From: Methanofollis formosanus
GTDB lineage: Archaea > Halobacteriota > Methanomicrobia > Methanomicrobiales > Methanofollaceae
Reading direction: 5' to 3'
Assembly (NCBI RefSeq): GCF_019633745.1
Contig: NZ_CP037968.1
Location: 186,001 to 250,000 of the forward strand
Length of the DNA stretch: 64,000 bases
Shown here in pieces: positions 18,301 to 27,228 of the stretch. The first letter of the stretch is position 1. Each line of letters starts with the position of its first letter. The notes under the pieces are model-generated. The model was given only the letters and a program-made list of their open reading frames with translations, did not search any database and was not told where the DNA came from. The position numbers were made by a program, and so were the translations under genes.

Positions 18301-20957
18301 AGGGCTATTGCCTCTATACGTGCTGTGTGTCCGATGAGCGTCTGGACTTCCTGGCCGGTCTCAAGGTCGATGATTTTTAGATAATCTTCCTCTTCCTTAA
18401 TATGCAGGATTGCATGGCGACCATCGTGAGTTACGAGAATTCGTGAGAAGAAATCGATATGCCCTGTGAACGTATGGATTATCTTGATGTCCCTGTGATC
18501 CCATATCCCGATTTTTGCTGTCTCAGGTTCATATGTCTGTAATAAAAATACCACATTCTGGTAGTCGGGTGTCGGTGCGGCATCGATCACGAGTATATGT
18601 GGTCCAAAATCAGAGACCCGATATATCTCATCACCCGTTTCAAGATCCCAGATATATATTCCTTCAAAAGATTTCGAGAGAATAGATTTGCCATCAGGCA
18701 TCACCGCCACTGGAACATATCCTACATGAGTGAGGGTGCGGATCAGAGCTCCGGCTTCGTCCGGAGGGGTGAGCGAGGGAACGATCGGCCGCAACCAGGG
18801 TCTCTGGTTTGATGCTTTCACACGATCTAAAAAGTCCTGAATTTCCGGTTCTTCGCGATGGCATAATCGCCCGAAAAGCTGGCTACCCAGTTGCGATGCA
18901 TCGTTTTGAAGAATATGCGATGACAGTCTGAGCGAACCCTGGATGAGACGGAGGCTCTCTGCCATGCTCCCAGAAAGGTTTTCTGACGCATTATTCTCCG
19001 ATTGAAGGACAAAGTCGTAGTCATCGATCAGCGGATTCGGCCCGCTCTCCCGCACTTTCGACTCGATAAATTCAAAGTCGGTGAGGAGTTCTGTCAGGTC
19101 TTCCCACCGGTTCAGCGAGGCCAGATGAGAGGGGAGGTGGCGGATGGCATAGCGGCCCATCCGTGTCGGCCCGTCCCGATATTCTCTCCAGCATCTGTCG
19201 GCAAGGTTCTGTTGGCCGGCCTGCACGTCGATTGCATGCCGCCCTGCAAGGGGATACCCTGTGTTTTCGTCTATCCCCACAAGCCAGTCCAGAAGGGATT
19301 TGTGGAAAGGCGTTACCGTCGCGATCAAACCCTCGGATGATGCGGCGGTATGGATCGGAAAAAGAGATCCGAGATGTGAAAGCCGGTGACGCAGTTCGAT
19401 CTCACCGATGCCGACCGAAGCGGCAAGAAAGGCGATTGAAAGGGGTTCGCGTGACGCACAAATATTTTCAAGAATCGGCTTGATCTTGTGATTGAAGTGG
19501 AGGAGATCCGGGAACTGGCGTTCAAAGAACTTCTGGTAGTACCCCGCCATGCCATGGGGGAGATCGTCTGGTCTATCGGGATCGATCCTGCCAAGAGCGA
19601 TCTCTTCGAGGACCACTACGCCATAGAGGAACACCCCTTCACTTCTCTTCAGGATCTCCTCAACAGATCCGTCAGCAGGTTTCAAACCCATCTGCCTCAG
19701 AGATTCGACGAGGTATTGCCGTAGATCTTGCAGGTTCTCAGCCCTCCTGGCATCGAAGACGTATGGATTGAGATTTGTCAGCGTTGTAACGATCTCGGCC
19801 TCCGGACGACTGGTGATCATGAGACGAAGCCATGAGGGCGTCTTCCCCCACTGATCGCGGATAAAGGTTGCAATCTCATTCTGGCCCTCCCGTGTTGCCT
19901 CATCGATCGCGTCGATGATCACCAGGCAGGGGCGGTCGGGCACAGGGAAGTCAGAGGTCAGAGGTTGGACGACAAGATTGTCAAAGAGCGTCTGGGTATT
20001 TTTGAACACCTCTCTTTCGAGATCAAGTGTATTCAGCCGCTGATTATATTCCGGCAGGTGCTGAGCGATCTGGTAGGCGATAGAAAGCAGGGCCCGGCGC
20101 GGATCGCTTTTGTCTTCGTTTCCATGTATGCAGAGGTGATAGGCGACGACATCGCCGTGACTGTGGCATAAATGAGTTGCTATGGCCGTTTTTCCGATCC
20201 CCGGCCCGCCTGTCAACCAGAATACGCGTGAGTCCGGCTTTTCGTACAGCCAGAGATCGATCTCCTCTTTCAACCAGGTTCTCCCGGTGAACCGCGCAAT
20301 ATGGTGCTTGATTTCTGCATCAAAATTGAGTGGCATGAGCAGGTTATGCAAACGTGCCTGCCCGCCTTCAAAATCCAGGTCGTCATGTTCGATTGCATGG
20401 ATCAGTCGATCGAAGCGGGTCACGTATCGCTCTTCATGCTCTTCGATCGGTACGGCATCGCGGAGGTCGAGGTACTGAATTCTGCAGATCGAGGTAGGCG
20501 GGCCTTCGGGCAGTTCGACCAGCAGCACCGGGATAATGAGTTTGTTCCGCTGAATCGCGAGGGCGATCTCGTTTAAGCAATAACCGTCATAGGATCCTGG
20601 ATCTACGGGGTTGCGTCTCCGCACAGAGTAAGGGGTCATGAGGAGCACCACCTTGTCGCATCTCTTCAGGCCCTCTTCGATGTAGGCCTCCCAGTCGCGT
20701 CCTTCTTTGATCCGTTCCAGGTCGAACCAGACTTCATGCCCCCTCTTTTCCAGGTCCGCCTTTATCCGCAGTGCCTGGGGGGCGAAGGTATCATGTCCAT
20801 AACTCAGAAAGATCCTGAATTTTTTTGGCTTTTCATGGATCGAATCCTCGTCCCGAACCCATACGTGGTCGCACTCGTCGCAGATCCAGTCCTTGCGTTT
20901 TCTCCGATAATGGACGTCGTGAGCACCACATTTGGGACACATGATATTATCAGACAT
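15360..20957 (-). CDS. TIR-NACHT-WD40 protein with zinc ribbons at both ends
   Basis: 1865 residues. An N-terminal zinc ribbon (CPKCGAHDVHY then ICDECDH) precedes a TIR domain (FRIFLSYGHDTFAPQALRIK, then CDKVVLLMTPYSV and GYCLNEIALAI with the catalytic-type Glu). A NACHT/STAND NTPase follows (TGGPGIGKTAIAT, CLVIIDAIDEA). From about residue 745 there are roughly 23 WD40 repeats of the KVWDLESGRELHTLKGH type, enough for about three propellers. The end is a second Cys cluster (CAFGCLCCCTW, CPHCNEEL). Such proteins act as sensors whose C-terminal repeats detect a trigger, releasing the NTPase to oligomerise and activate TIR NAD+ cleavage. It is the largest gene of the island. Confidence 0.92.
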   Translation of the reverse strand: MSDNIMCPKCGAHDVHYRRKRKDWICDECDHVWVRDEDSIHEKPKKFRIFLSYGHDTFAPQALRIKADLEKRGHEVWFDLERIKEGRDWEAYIEEGLKRCDKVVLLMTPYSVRRRNPVDPGSYDGYCLNEIALAIQRNKLIIPVLLVELPEGPPTSICRIQYLDLRDAVPIEEHEERYVTRFDRLIHAIEHDDLDFEGGQARLHNLLMPLNFDAEIKHHIARFTGRTWLKEEIDLWLYEKPDSRVFWLTGGPGIGKTAIATHLCHSHGDVVAYHLCIHGNEDKSDPRRALLSIAYQIAQHLPEYNQRLNTLDLEREVFKNTQTLFDNLVVQPLTSDFPVPDRPCLVIIDAIDEATREGQNEIATFIRDQWGKTPSWLRLMITSRPEAEIVTTLTNLNPYVFDARRAENLQDLRQYLVESLRQMGLKPADGSVEEILKRSEGVFLYGVVVLEEIALGRIDPDRPDDLPHGMAGYYQKFFERQFPDLLHFNHKIKPILENICASREPLSIAFLAASVGIGEIELRHRLSHLGSLFPIHTAASSEGLIATVTPFHKSLLDWLVGIDENTGYPLAGRHAIDVQAGQQNLADRCWREYRDGPTRMGRYAIRHLPSHLASLNRWEDLTELLTDFEFIESKVRESGPNPLIDDYDFVLQSENNASENLSGSMAESLRLIQGSLRLSSHILQNDASQLGSQLFGRLCHREEPEIQDFLDRVKASNQRPWLRPIVPSLTPPDEAGALIRTLTHVGYVPVAVMPDGKSILSKSFEGIYIWDLETGDEIYRVSDFGPHILVIDAAPTPDYQNVVFLLQTYEPETAKIGIWDHRDIKIIHTFTGHIDFFSRILVTHDGRHAILHIKEEEDYLKIIDLETGQEVQTLIGHTARIEAIALVPDGSCLVSGSADGTLKVWDLASGQELHTLSGHSKSVTTIAVTSDGRRAVSGSRDETVRIWDLERGCELRMLSGHTGGVTKMAITPDGRRVIAGSSTGSYQSILKIWDLTSGQELHTLSIFLGIKSMVCTPDSRYLITGSPIGTVTICDLETGREWHTLGHHTEDVLDIVVTSDGHRAVSGSLDTTLKIWDLQINSELQTSLDHYIMGVDKISVTPDGRQAFSVSSDGFLKAWDLETVRERGTLVEDADPVIVVVMSPDGCLAVARSRDETMKMYDLAKNGRQLDTLVDHVDKVNVVAVSPDGNLVVSGSRDETLKIWDREKGHEPPCTLAGYNRSIYSVAVTPDTTTAVTGSVDGTLKVWDLVNGREMQTLAGHTDWVSAVAVTPDGRRCISGSLDSTLKVWDLINEHEMHTLTGHTDRITSVVMTRDGLRAVSGSVDGTLRIWDLEDGRELHLLAGHTRGITAIALTSDERQVISGSNDTSLKVWDLESGRELHTLKGHTLGINTVAVTSDGRRIISGSDDTTLKVWNLMSGRELHTLKGHAKGICTVAVTSDDRRAISGSGETIIRVWDLESGLEIQTLEDGDEICTVAVTPDGQRVVVGSWYGQFNVHDLKSGEVLYWTVEHKGPVITIAVSTDGLRGVSGSRDESLRVWNLETGELLRTLTGRNNGSALFSENPFESVSNSLWIPRSISAIAMTPDSRHLISGFDDGFLKVWDLKTREEKAILGSHRGRLLSGQVATILVTPDGQHVVSGSRDTLKFWNLSDFEEVYSLNSQIERFDSIALTPDGRRIVSGSNNHTLKIRDLATGKEIFTLAESRPGDQEEQPTSTRDPVTAVVLTWDGRYAISGSEDRTLKIWDLEKRAFVTSFVAEGEINDLGFSNHLGVVVAGDATGRVHLLHLENLPLGSPIVTPFHSPDEKNCAFGCLCCCTWSEIPPDALGTAIRCPHCNEELRLNPFAIESDWRPIAQAWMHEKEED

Positions 20958-21217
20958 CTTAAGCCCTCAGAAACCACCTGATTCAGGACGAGTTTATTCT
21001 TATGGCGATTTTTCGCAGAATGAGGTAGTATATCTTGCGGTTTGTGTTCGGATTGAATTGTTATCGGGAGAGGACTTCGGGCAACCCTCACAGGGGTCGA
21101 GATCGTTTATTCTCGATTTCTGGCACCGGATATCCGGGTTTTCCAGGATCTTGGAACCAGGCCCTGAAGCAACGGATCCTGACCCTATCAGGAGATGATC
21201 ATTTTCTGCCAGGGTTC
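20958..21217. other. Intergenic region upstream of the TIR-NACHT-WD40 gene
   Basis: No convincing gene. AT-rich steps (GTATATCTTG; TTTATTCTTATGG) could supply the minus-strand promoter for the gene starting at 20957, but no single TATA element stands out. Confidence 0.4.
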
Positions 21218-21428
21218 TTAGCAGAGAAACATTTCGTTCAACTTCTCCTTTGCAGAATCGGGCACATCCAACTGGCCATCACTATCAAGGTCGCTCCGGA
21301 ACTCCCCGGCAGCATCCCCGGAGTCACACCCACACTCTACAAAATTTTTCGTTGAGGTATTGATGTATATTTGAATGATTGGTGTTGTACTCGTCCTCCC
21401 AGTCATATGGGTCTATTTCACTCGTCAT
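21218..21428 (-). pseudogene. Possible small acidic gene with a frameshift
   Basis: An ATG 25 bases after the stop of the TIR-NACHT-TPR gene opens MTSEIDPYDWEDEYNTNHSN and runs into a stop soon after LNEKF. The next frame continues sensibly as KNFVECGCDSGDAAGEF and DLDSDGQLDVPDSAKEKLNE to a TAA. The break is at a run of A and T (complement of AAAATTTTT). Together they would give an acidic protein of about 70 residues cotranscribed with the NACHT gene. It could be a decayed gene, a sequencing error or programmed slippage; the coding nature itself is uncertain. Confidence 0.35.
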
Positions 21429-21452
21429 GGTGGCTGCTCTCAATGTGGTGTT

Positions 21453-24400
21453 TCATTGGTTCAATTGTTCAAGGATCTCCTTGATTTGTCTCGCAAGCGC
21501 TACGTACCCATCCTGCACGGCAATCTGGTGTGCTTCTTTGACTAATGCTCGTGCCTGGTTGAAGTCTCCTCTCTGGGCCTCAATAGATCCCTGTTTTGCG
21601 AGGGAGATAGCGAGGCCATCCTTCAGCCCGAGTTCTCGGCAGATCCGTTGCTGTTCCTTGTAGAGTTCTATGGAACTGTCCAACTCACCCCGAGTTAGAA
21701 GGATATTCCCCTGGTTCCCGAGAGATCGTTGCAGATCAGCCTTCAGCCCGAGTTCCCGGCAGATCCGTTCCTCCTCCTTGTGGAGTTCCATGGCGCCGTT
21801 CAGGTTATCCTGAGCCCAGAGAATGACTCCCTGGTTCCCAAGGGATCGTTGTAGACTGGTCTTCAGCCCGAGTTCCCGGCAGATCCGTTCCTGTTCTCGG
21901 TAGAGATTCATAGCACCGTCCGGGTTACCCTGAGCCCAGATAATGATCCCCTGGTTTCCGAGAGATCGTTGTAGACTGGTCTTCAGCCCGAGTTCCCGGC
22001 AGATCCGTTCCTGTTCTCGGTAGAGATTCATAGCACCGTCCAGGTTATCCTGAGCCCACATAATGATCCCCTGGTTTCCGAGGGATGCCTGCAGACTGGT
22101 CTTCAGCCCGAGTTCCCGGCAGATCCGTTCCTGTTCTCGGTAGAGATTCATGGCGCCGTCAAGGTCACCCCGAGTCTTGAGGATGTTCCCCTGGTTTCCG
22201 AGGCCTGCCTGCAGGTCGGCCTTCAGCCCGAGTTCCTGACAGATGCGTTTCTGTTCCTTGTAGAGTTCCATGGCGTCGTCGAGGTCACCCCGATCAGAGA
22301 GTATGTTCCCCTGGTTTCCAAGGGATTTCTGCAGGCCGTCTATCAGCCCGAGTTCCCGGCAGATCCGCTCCTGTTCCTTGTAGAGTTCCATGGCGCCGTC
22401 AAGGTCGCCCAGTTCTTTGAGGATGATCCCCTCGTTCCCGAGAGATGTCTGCAGGTCAGCCTTCAGCCCGAGTTCCCGGCAGATCCGCTCCTGTTCCCGA
22501 TAGAACTCCATGGCACCGTCTAACTCACCCCGAGTTAGAAGGATATTCCCCTGTTTTCCGAGGGAGACCTGCAGGCCCTTGAGATCATTATTTTTTTGGT
22601 AGCACTCGCCAATATGACCCCATAATTCAGCTGATTCGTTGAAATGACCGGCAGAATAGAACATTATCGCGACGTTACTCAAAACTGAAAGATCGTATCG
22701 AGACGGCGACTCGACCATCGGTTTATACACCGTCGTGATTCGCAGCGGAGTTGTTCGCTCAACCAGCGCCCAGAGGGCCAGCATTTTTTCGCTATCTATC
22801 TCCCAGAACTGTGTGATATAGCGGGAGTCGCGGAGAACCTCCTCCAGGTCGGCGAAGCGCCCAAGGTCCATGAGGTAAAAAGGTGCGGTGAACAGAACAT
22901 AATCCAACAACTCCTCTCTTCCCGAACGCAGTTCCTGCAGGCACGCCTCCGCCAGCATCCGGTTTCCTTCCTCCATAAATACCGAGAACGGGTTTCCCAC
23001 CGGGTCGTCCGTCAGCCACTGGACGAGACTCTGGTGGAAGAAGCGGAGCCCTGCATCGGAATGGGTCAGGAATTGTGAGAGGATGCGCAACCCCCTGGCT
23101 GCGGTCATCGGATCGAGGCCGGAAGCGGCGATCAGGAAGGCCTCCGGTATCGGGCCTCGTGTGGCGGCAAGGCACGCCGCCAGCGGGGCGACTTCGTTCT
23201 CGTAGGTATCCAGATCGGAGAACCGTTTTCTGAACATCCGATCGTACAGCCCGCCGAGGGTGGGCGGGAGCGTACCCAGGTCTTCGGGTGCGAGGCGGTA
23301 GAGGGGATCGGCATCGGTCAGCGCGTCCAGGACCGTTCTGGCATAGAGGAAGTTCCCGGCGGCCAGATCCTCGATCTGTTTTCTGATGCCAGGGAGGGCA
23401 TTCAATGGCCCGGAATCCACCCGTTTTCCGATATATTTTGCAAGATCCCCGAGGTTGTCGTCCGAAGAGGCAGCGAGGTTCAGCACCCTCATCCCGCTCC
23501 CCCGGAACCGGGCAAGGAGTTCGCGGTCGGGCCGTGCCGTGGCGATCACCCTGAACCAGGGCGGGAACCGTTCCACCGATTCGATGAGAAAGTCGACCAT
23601 CGCAGACCCGGCGCCGGCCTCGTCGAGGCCGTCGACGACCATAATCCACGGCCCTTCGACACCGAGCCGATCTTCGCAGGCCAGGAGTCGGTCGGTCACA
23701 AGAGTTCTGAATAGCGCCTCGGGAGGTGTCGAAGCATGGGGCGGAGAGATCTGGTCCAGTATCTCGCGGTAGGGAGGGAACTGGTGGGCAAACTGGAAGA
23801 CGATCTCTGAGATCAGGGACGCGGGCTGGCAGGACTCTGGGTTCGACCGGGAACAGAAGTGGATCCCTTTCACGTCCATCCGGGCGGTCGTCTGGGCGGC
23901 AAGGGCGCTCTTTCCGATCCCGGTTTCGCCAGTGAGGAGGAGGAGACGCGATTCCGGAGCGGACGCCCAGTCATTCAACTGATCGAAGAGCCACTCCCTC
24001 CCGGTAAATTCACCACCATAGCGTTTCAGCTCTTCCTGAAAGGTGAGGGTGCGAATCTTCTCCCACCACTTTTCGGTGCTGCCGACGGTCGATGTGGTCT
24101 GCCAGGGGAAGGCGTTACGGGCAATCTGATCGAGTGCGGAGGGGAGGAGCTCGAACACCTTCCCGGGATCCGCGCTCACATCCAGATAATTTAAGGAAAT
24201 GATCTGGATCGGCGGGGTGACGTCGGCAATCCGGACCGGGAGGATGTCGATATTGTGTGCCTGAGCATAGAGGATTTCATTCCGGCAGAAACCCTCCGGA
24301 CGGACACTCCAGGGGGAGAGGAGCGCGAGGACCATGGTGCTCTCTCTGATACCCACCTCGATCCTGACGTCAAATGGTTTGCTGGGAGGGATCCCGTTTT

Positions 24401-24503
24401 CGACGTCAAGCCAGGGCTCGTGGCCCTGGTCACGAAGCCAGGAAGCAATTTTCTGTGCCAACTCAAGCGCGTCGTTCCGTCCGTAACTGATGAAGATCCG
24501 CAT
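21453..24503 (-). CDS. TIR-NACHT-TPR protein
   Basis: 1016 residues. TIR domain at the N-terminus (MRIFISYGRNDALELAQKIA, then TMVLALLSPWSV and FCRNEILYAQ with the catalytic-type Glu). A NACHT/STAND NTPase has Walker A LLTGETGIGKSALAA near 190 and Walker B IMVVDGLDEAG near 280, then a helical arm. Residues ~643-1000 hold nine 40-residue TPR repeats of the form LQxSLGNQGNILxxRGDLDG + AMELYKEQERICRELGLK. The last repeat is capped (ARALVKEAHQIAVQDGY). The repeats are very similar to those of the TPR proteins at 29.9-36.6 kb. Probable role: cytoplasmic sensor with TIR NADase output, by analogy with known TIR-STAND defence proteins. Confidence 0.92.
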   Translation of the reverse strand: MRIFISYGRNDALELAQKIASWLRDQGHEPWLDVENGIPPSKPFDVRIEVGIRESTMVLALLSPWSVRPEGFCRNEILYAQAHNIDILPVRIADVTPPIQIISLNYLDVSADPGKVFELLPSALDQIARNAFPWQTTSTVGSTEKWWEKIRTLTFQEELKRYGGEFTGREWLFDQLNDWASAPESRLLLLTGETGIGKSALAAQTTARMDVKGIHFCSRSNPESCQPASLISEIVFQFAHQFPPYREILDQISPPHASTPPEALFRTLVTDRLLACEDRLGVEGPWIMVVDGLDEAGAGSAMVDFLIESVERFPPWFRVIATARPDRELLARFRGSGMRVLNLAASSDDNLGDLAKYIGKRVDSGPLNALPGIRKQIEDLAAGNFLYARTVLDALTDADPLYRLAPEDLGTLPPTLGGLYDRMFRKRFSDLDTYENEVAPLAACLAATRGPIPEAFLIAASGLDPMTAARGLRILSQFLTHSDAGLRFFHQSLVQWLTDDPVGNPFSVFMEEGNRMLAEACLQELRSGREELLDYVLFTAPFYLMDLGRFADLEEVLRDSRYITQFWEIDSEKMLALWALVERTTPLRITTVYKPMVESPSRYDLSVLSNVAIMFYSAGHFNESAELWGHIGECYQKNNDLKGLQVSLGKQGNILLTRGELDGAMEFYREQERICRELGLKADLQTSLGNEGIILKELGDLDGAMELYKEQERICRELGLIDGLQKSLGNQGNILSDRGDLDDAMELYKEQKRICQELGLKADLQAGLGNQGNILKTRGDLDGAMNLYREQERICRELGLKTSLQASLGNQGIIMWAQDNLDGAMNLYREQERICRELGLKTSLQRSLGNQGIIIWAQGNPDGAMNLYREQERICRELGLKTSLQRSLGNQGVILWAQDNLNGAMELHKEEERICRELGLKADLQRSLGNQGNILLTRGELDSSIELYKEQQRICRELGLKDGLAISLAKQGSIEAQRGDFNQARALVKEAHQIAVQDGYVALARQIKEILEQLNQ

Positions 24504-24844
24504 GACAGCCCCTTCTGGATATGGGAAACATCCTCTCGGGACATATTAACGATATCTATATGGATCCGACTATTTTCGATGTTGCATTTAACCCAAGCCG
24601 ACCCATTCATGGATTCATCGATGCCGACAGAGTACGGGGATCAGTTCCCGAGATCGAGCCCGCACAGCATGGGCAAGGGGGAAAATCTCCCCCTCCAAAA
24701 GTACCCGGCACGCACCCGGCCGACCGACGGCCACGAGGAAACCGGATCGACGGGCAGGGTGAAAGGGATCCCTTATCCCGGGTATAAAAGTACTCCAAAT
24801 ACGAATCTGCTATATTTAAAACAATCAATGCCCATCTCTATGCC
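24504..24844 (+). promoter_or_regulatory. Divergent intergenic region with promoter for the M48-RyR-4TM operon
   Basis: No gene is seen. Near the right end, GCTATATTTAAAACAATC (about 24809-24826) is a good archaeal TATA element, some 25-30 bases before the ATG at 24845, so the first transcript would be nearly leaderless. A second AT-rich element, GGTATAAAAGTAC, lies about 25 bases further upstream. The minus-strand NACHT gene starts at the other end. Confidence 0.55.
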
Positions 24845-25702
24845 ATGCCCAGAGAGATCATTGCAGGCCTGCACGACGACGAATACGAACATCCCTTCGA
24901 CCACCAGGCTCTCAGGGCATTGGAGGCGACTCCCGGCCTGAACACCTTCATCACCAAACTCTGGGAGCATGTCGGGGAGAACGCACTCCGGGTGCTGTAC
25001 ACCGGCAATGGCGTCCGGGTCACGCCGCAGAATTTCCCCCACATCCACGAACTCTTCTCCGAGGCCAGAGAGATCCTCAACGTCAACTATGAGATCGACC
25101 TCTACATCCAGCAGAACCCGTGGATCAACGCCTGCACCGCCGGCATAGAAAAGCCCGTCATCATCCTCAACACCCAGACGGTCGACGCCCTCACCGACGA
25201 CGAACTCCTCTATATCATCGGTCACGAGATGGGACACATCAAGAGCCGCCACCTGCTGTACAAACAGACAGCCGACATTCTGCAGGTGATGGGCGGGGTC
25301 ATCAGCGAGATAACCTTCGGCCTTGGCGACGTCGTCATGACCGGCCTCAAGGTCGCCCTCCTCCACTGGTCCCGGATGACCGAGTTCACCGCCGACCGGG
25401 CCGGGCTCCTGGCATGCCAGGACATCAATGTCGCCGCGGGCGCCAGCATGAAGATCGCGGGCGTGCCGTTGAAGTACATGGATCAGGTCAACCCGCGTGA
25501 CTTCATCAAACAGGCGCGGGACTTTGATGCATACGACTACCAGACGATGAACAGGTTCATCAAAATGTATGTGATGTACAACCCCGCGTTCGAGATGACC
25601 CACCCCTGGACGGTGGTCCGGGCCGCCGAACTGATGAAGTGGATCGAGGCAGGGGAGTATCTGGACGTCATGACGAGGAAGACCCGGATGGATCAGGGAT
25701 GA
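24845..25702 (+). CDS. M48 family metalloprotease, soluble form
   Basis: 285 residues. The zinc site is HEMGHIKSRH near residue 128, with the third ligand in TEFTADRAGLLA, the M48 (Ste24/HtpX) arrangement of HExxH plus ExxxD. No hydrophobic membrane helices of the HtpX type are seen at the N-terminus; the protein begins MPREIIAGLHDDEYEHPFDH and looks soluble or peripheral. LDDELLYIIG-type helices before the active site fit the family. It is the first gene of an apparent operon with a RyR-domain protein (18 bases downstream) and a 4-TM protein. In this setting it may process or release the membrane partner; that is inference. Confidence 0.9.
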   Translation: MPREIIAGLHDDEYEHPFDHQALRALEATPGLNTFITKLWEHVGENALRVLYTGNGVRVTPQNFPHIHELFSEAREILNVNYEIDLYIQQNPWINACTAGIEKPVIILNTQTVDALTDDELLYIIGHEMGHIKSRHLLYKQTADILQVMGGVISEITFGLGDVVMTGLKVALLHWSRMTEFTADRAGLLACQDINVAAGASMKIAGVPLKYMDQVNPRDFIKQARDFDAYDYQTMNRFIKMYVMYNPAFEMTHPWTVVRAAELMKWIEAGEYLDVMTRKTRMDQG

Positions 25703-25720
25703 TCCTCGGAGAGAACACCG

Positions 25721-26011
25721 ATGACCTACACCCCTGAACCTATCGACACTGCGGGCATCGAGCTCCCCGAGGAGGTCGACGAGCTGGTGGAACTGCTGGC
25801 GCGGCATGTCCATGACACCTGGGCCAGAGGGCGTATGGCAGAGGGATGGCACTATGGCCCTCAGATGGACCTGGAAAAGAGAGTAAGGCCCGACCTGGTG
25901 CCCTACAACGATCTTCCTGAGACCGAGAAGGACTACGACCGCAGAACAGCAATAGAAACATTGAAAATGATAATCTCCCTTGGTTATACGATTGAAAAGA
26001 AAAAATCGTGA
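25721..26011 (+). CDS. Stand-alone RyR-domain protein
   Basis: 96 residues, nearly all one RyR domain: ELLARHVHDTWARGRMAEGW, HYGPQMDLEKRV and LVPYNDLPETEKDYDRRT, the same conserved core as the C-terminus of the TrkA-RyR protein in this island. RyR repeats of eukaryotic ryanodine receptors share this fold; prokaryotic versions are predicted nucleotide or ligand sensors in conflict systems. The ATG follows a GGAGAG ribosome site. The gene sits between the M48 protease and the membrane protein, the expected place for a switch subunit. Confidence 0.88.
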   Translation: MTYTPEPIDTAGIELPEEVDELVELLARHVHDTWARGRMAEGWHYGPQMDLEKRVRPDLVPYNDLPETEKDYDRRTAIETLKMIISLGYTIEKKKS

Positions 26012-26058
26012 TCATTCAAGGTTGAAATGTGTTTATCCTCTTTTTCAGGGTGAAATAG

Positions 26059-27135
26059 ATGAATAGTGTCGAGACGGTGGACCTTTCTCCAGATTCCGAC
26101 ATGCGGGACGACCCCAAAGAGGAGGCACGTCCCGAGCCTCTGGGAAGCGCTCTTGCATATCTTCAGGTGCATCTGTGGGAGCCGTACAACACAGCGGACA
26201 AAGAGGCGATCACGAACCAGGAGACCCACAATAGGCTGACCGCCGTCGCGGCGATCGCCGGCACCGCCGCGGTCCTGCTTGCGGCGATTCAGCTCTCGTT
26301 TCTCTCTCTGGATATGGGGGAGGCGGTACATCTGCCGCTCTCGATCGAGATCGTCCTGACCCTTCTCACCTTCTTCGCCGTGGTTGCAGGTCTGTGGGGG
26401 GCCCACCAGAAGAGCTGGCTTTTAAAGAGACACCAGGCGGAGCGGTACCGGTTCCTGAAATTCCGCGCCTTGATCCCCCCCTCTCTCTGGGGCGATTCGT
26501 CGTCGGGTTCTCTGGAGGCCTGGAAGACCTTCGTGAATACGGAGAGCGATGCACTCCACAATCTGGACAGGGAGTCGGTCCACCGGTGGGCCACCGAGGA
26601 AGAGGTCCGCCTCTTTCCCTCCGGTCTCACCGGGTGTGGATGTGACGATAGTGCCCTCCGAAACCTGGTGGACTATTACCGGAAAAAACGCCTTTACTAT
26701 CAGGCGAACGGCTACTTCAAAAAGCGTGCCGAACGGAACGAGAAGATCAATAGGTACACCGAGAAGGTGCCCGAGATCTTCTTCTTCCTTGGCATTGTAG
26801 CGGTCTTTTGCCACTTCATCATCGATCTCTTCCTTGTTTCGAGCCATGCGATGCACACGCTCAGCATCGTGATGATCTTCCTGGCGATCGCGTTTCCCGT
26901 GCTGGCGGCAGGGCTCCGCACCTATCGCACGGCCCATCAGTTCGGCCGGAGTGCTGCGCTTTACCGCGCCAAATACGGGGCGCTCCTTCAGTATGATCGG
27001 AACCTGAGCGACGAGTTAGGGAAAGACGTAATCGATGGGAAAGCGATCTTGCAAATCCTCTGGCAGTGCGAGAATTTCCTCGAAGCCGAACACCGCGAAT
27101 GGCTGCGCCTCGTGATCGAGGCCGAGTGGTATTAA
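26059..27135 (+). CDS. 4-TM membrane protein, SLATT/S-4TM-like effector candidate
   Basis: 358 residues with two pairs of membrane helices: around LTAVAAIAGTAAVLLAAI and IEIVLTLLTFFAVVAGLWGA, then EIFFFLGIVAVFCHFIIDLF and LSIVMIFLAIAFPVLAAGL. Between and after them are cytoplasmic helices rich in Tyr/Arg (YYRKKRLYYQANGYFKKRA; QFGRSAALYRAKYGALLQYD), resembling SLATT/DUF4231 or S-4TM proteins, predicted pore-forming effectors paired with nucleotide sensors. The assignment is by pattern, not by search. It is third in the M48-RyR operon, preceded by GGTGAAATAG. Confidence 0.72.
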   Translation: MNSVETVDLSPDSDMRDDPKEEARPEPLGSALAYLQVHLWEPYNTADKEAITNQETHNRLTAVAAIAGTAAVLLAAIQLSFLSLDMGEAVHLPLSIEIVLTLLTFFAVVAGLWGAHQKSWLLKRHQAERYRFLKFRALIPPSLWGDSSSGSLEAWKTFVNTESDALHNLDRESVHRWATEEEVRLFPSGLTGCGCDDSALRNLVDYYRKKRLYYQANGYFKKRAERNEKINRYTEKVPEIFFFLGIVAVFCHFIIDLFLVSSHAMHTLSIVMIFLAIAFPVLAAGLRTYRTAHQFGRSAALYRAKYGALLQYDRNLSDELGKDVIDGKAILQILWQCENFLEAEHREWLRLVIEAEWY

Positions 27136-27228
27136 GAGGGGCGGCATGACGGATGAGATGCCCGTCCATGGGTTCATCAGTCCGGCCGTCGTTCGTCCCG
27201 GCGATACCTGTTGATGCGATCACGGGAT

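Noticed and set aside
16500-18400. Regular repeats with period near 120-130 bases, considered as a DNA repeat or CRISPR-like array
   Set aside because: They are the codons of WD40 repeats in the TIR-NACHT-WD40 protein, with no spacer structure.
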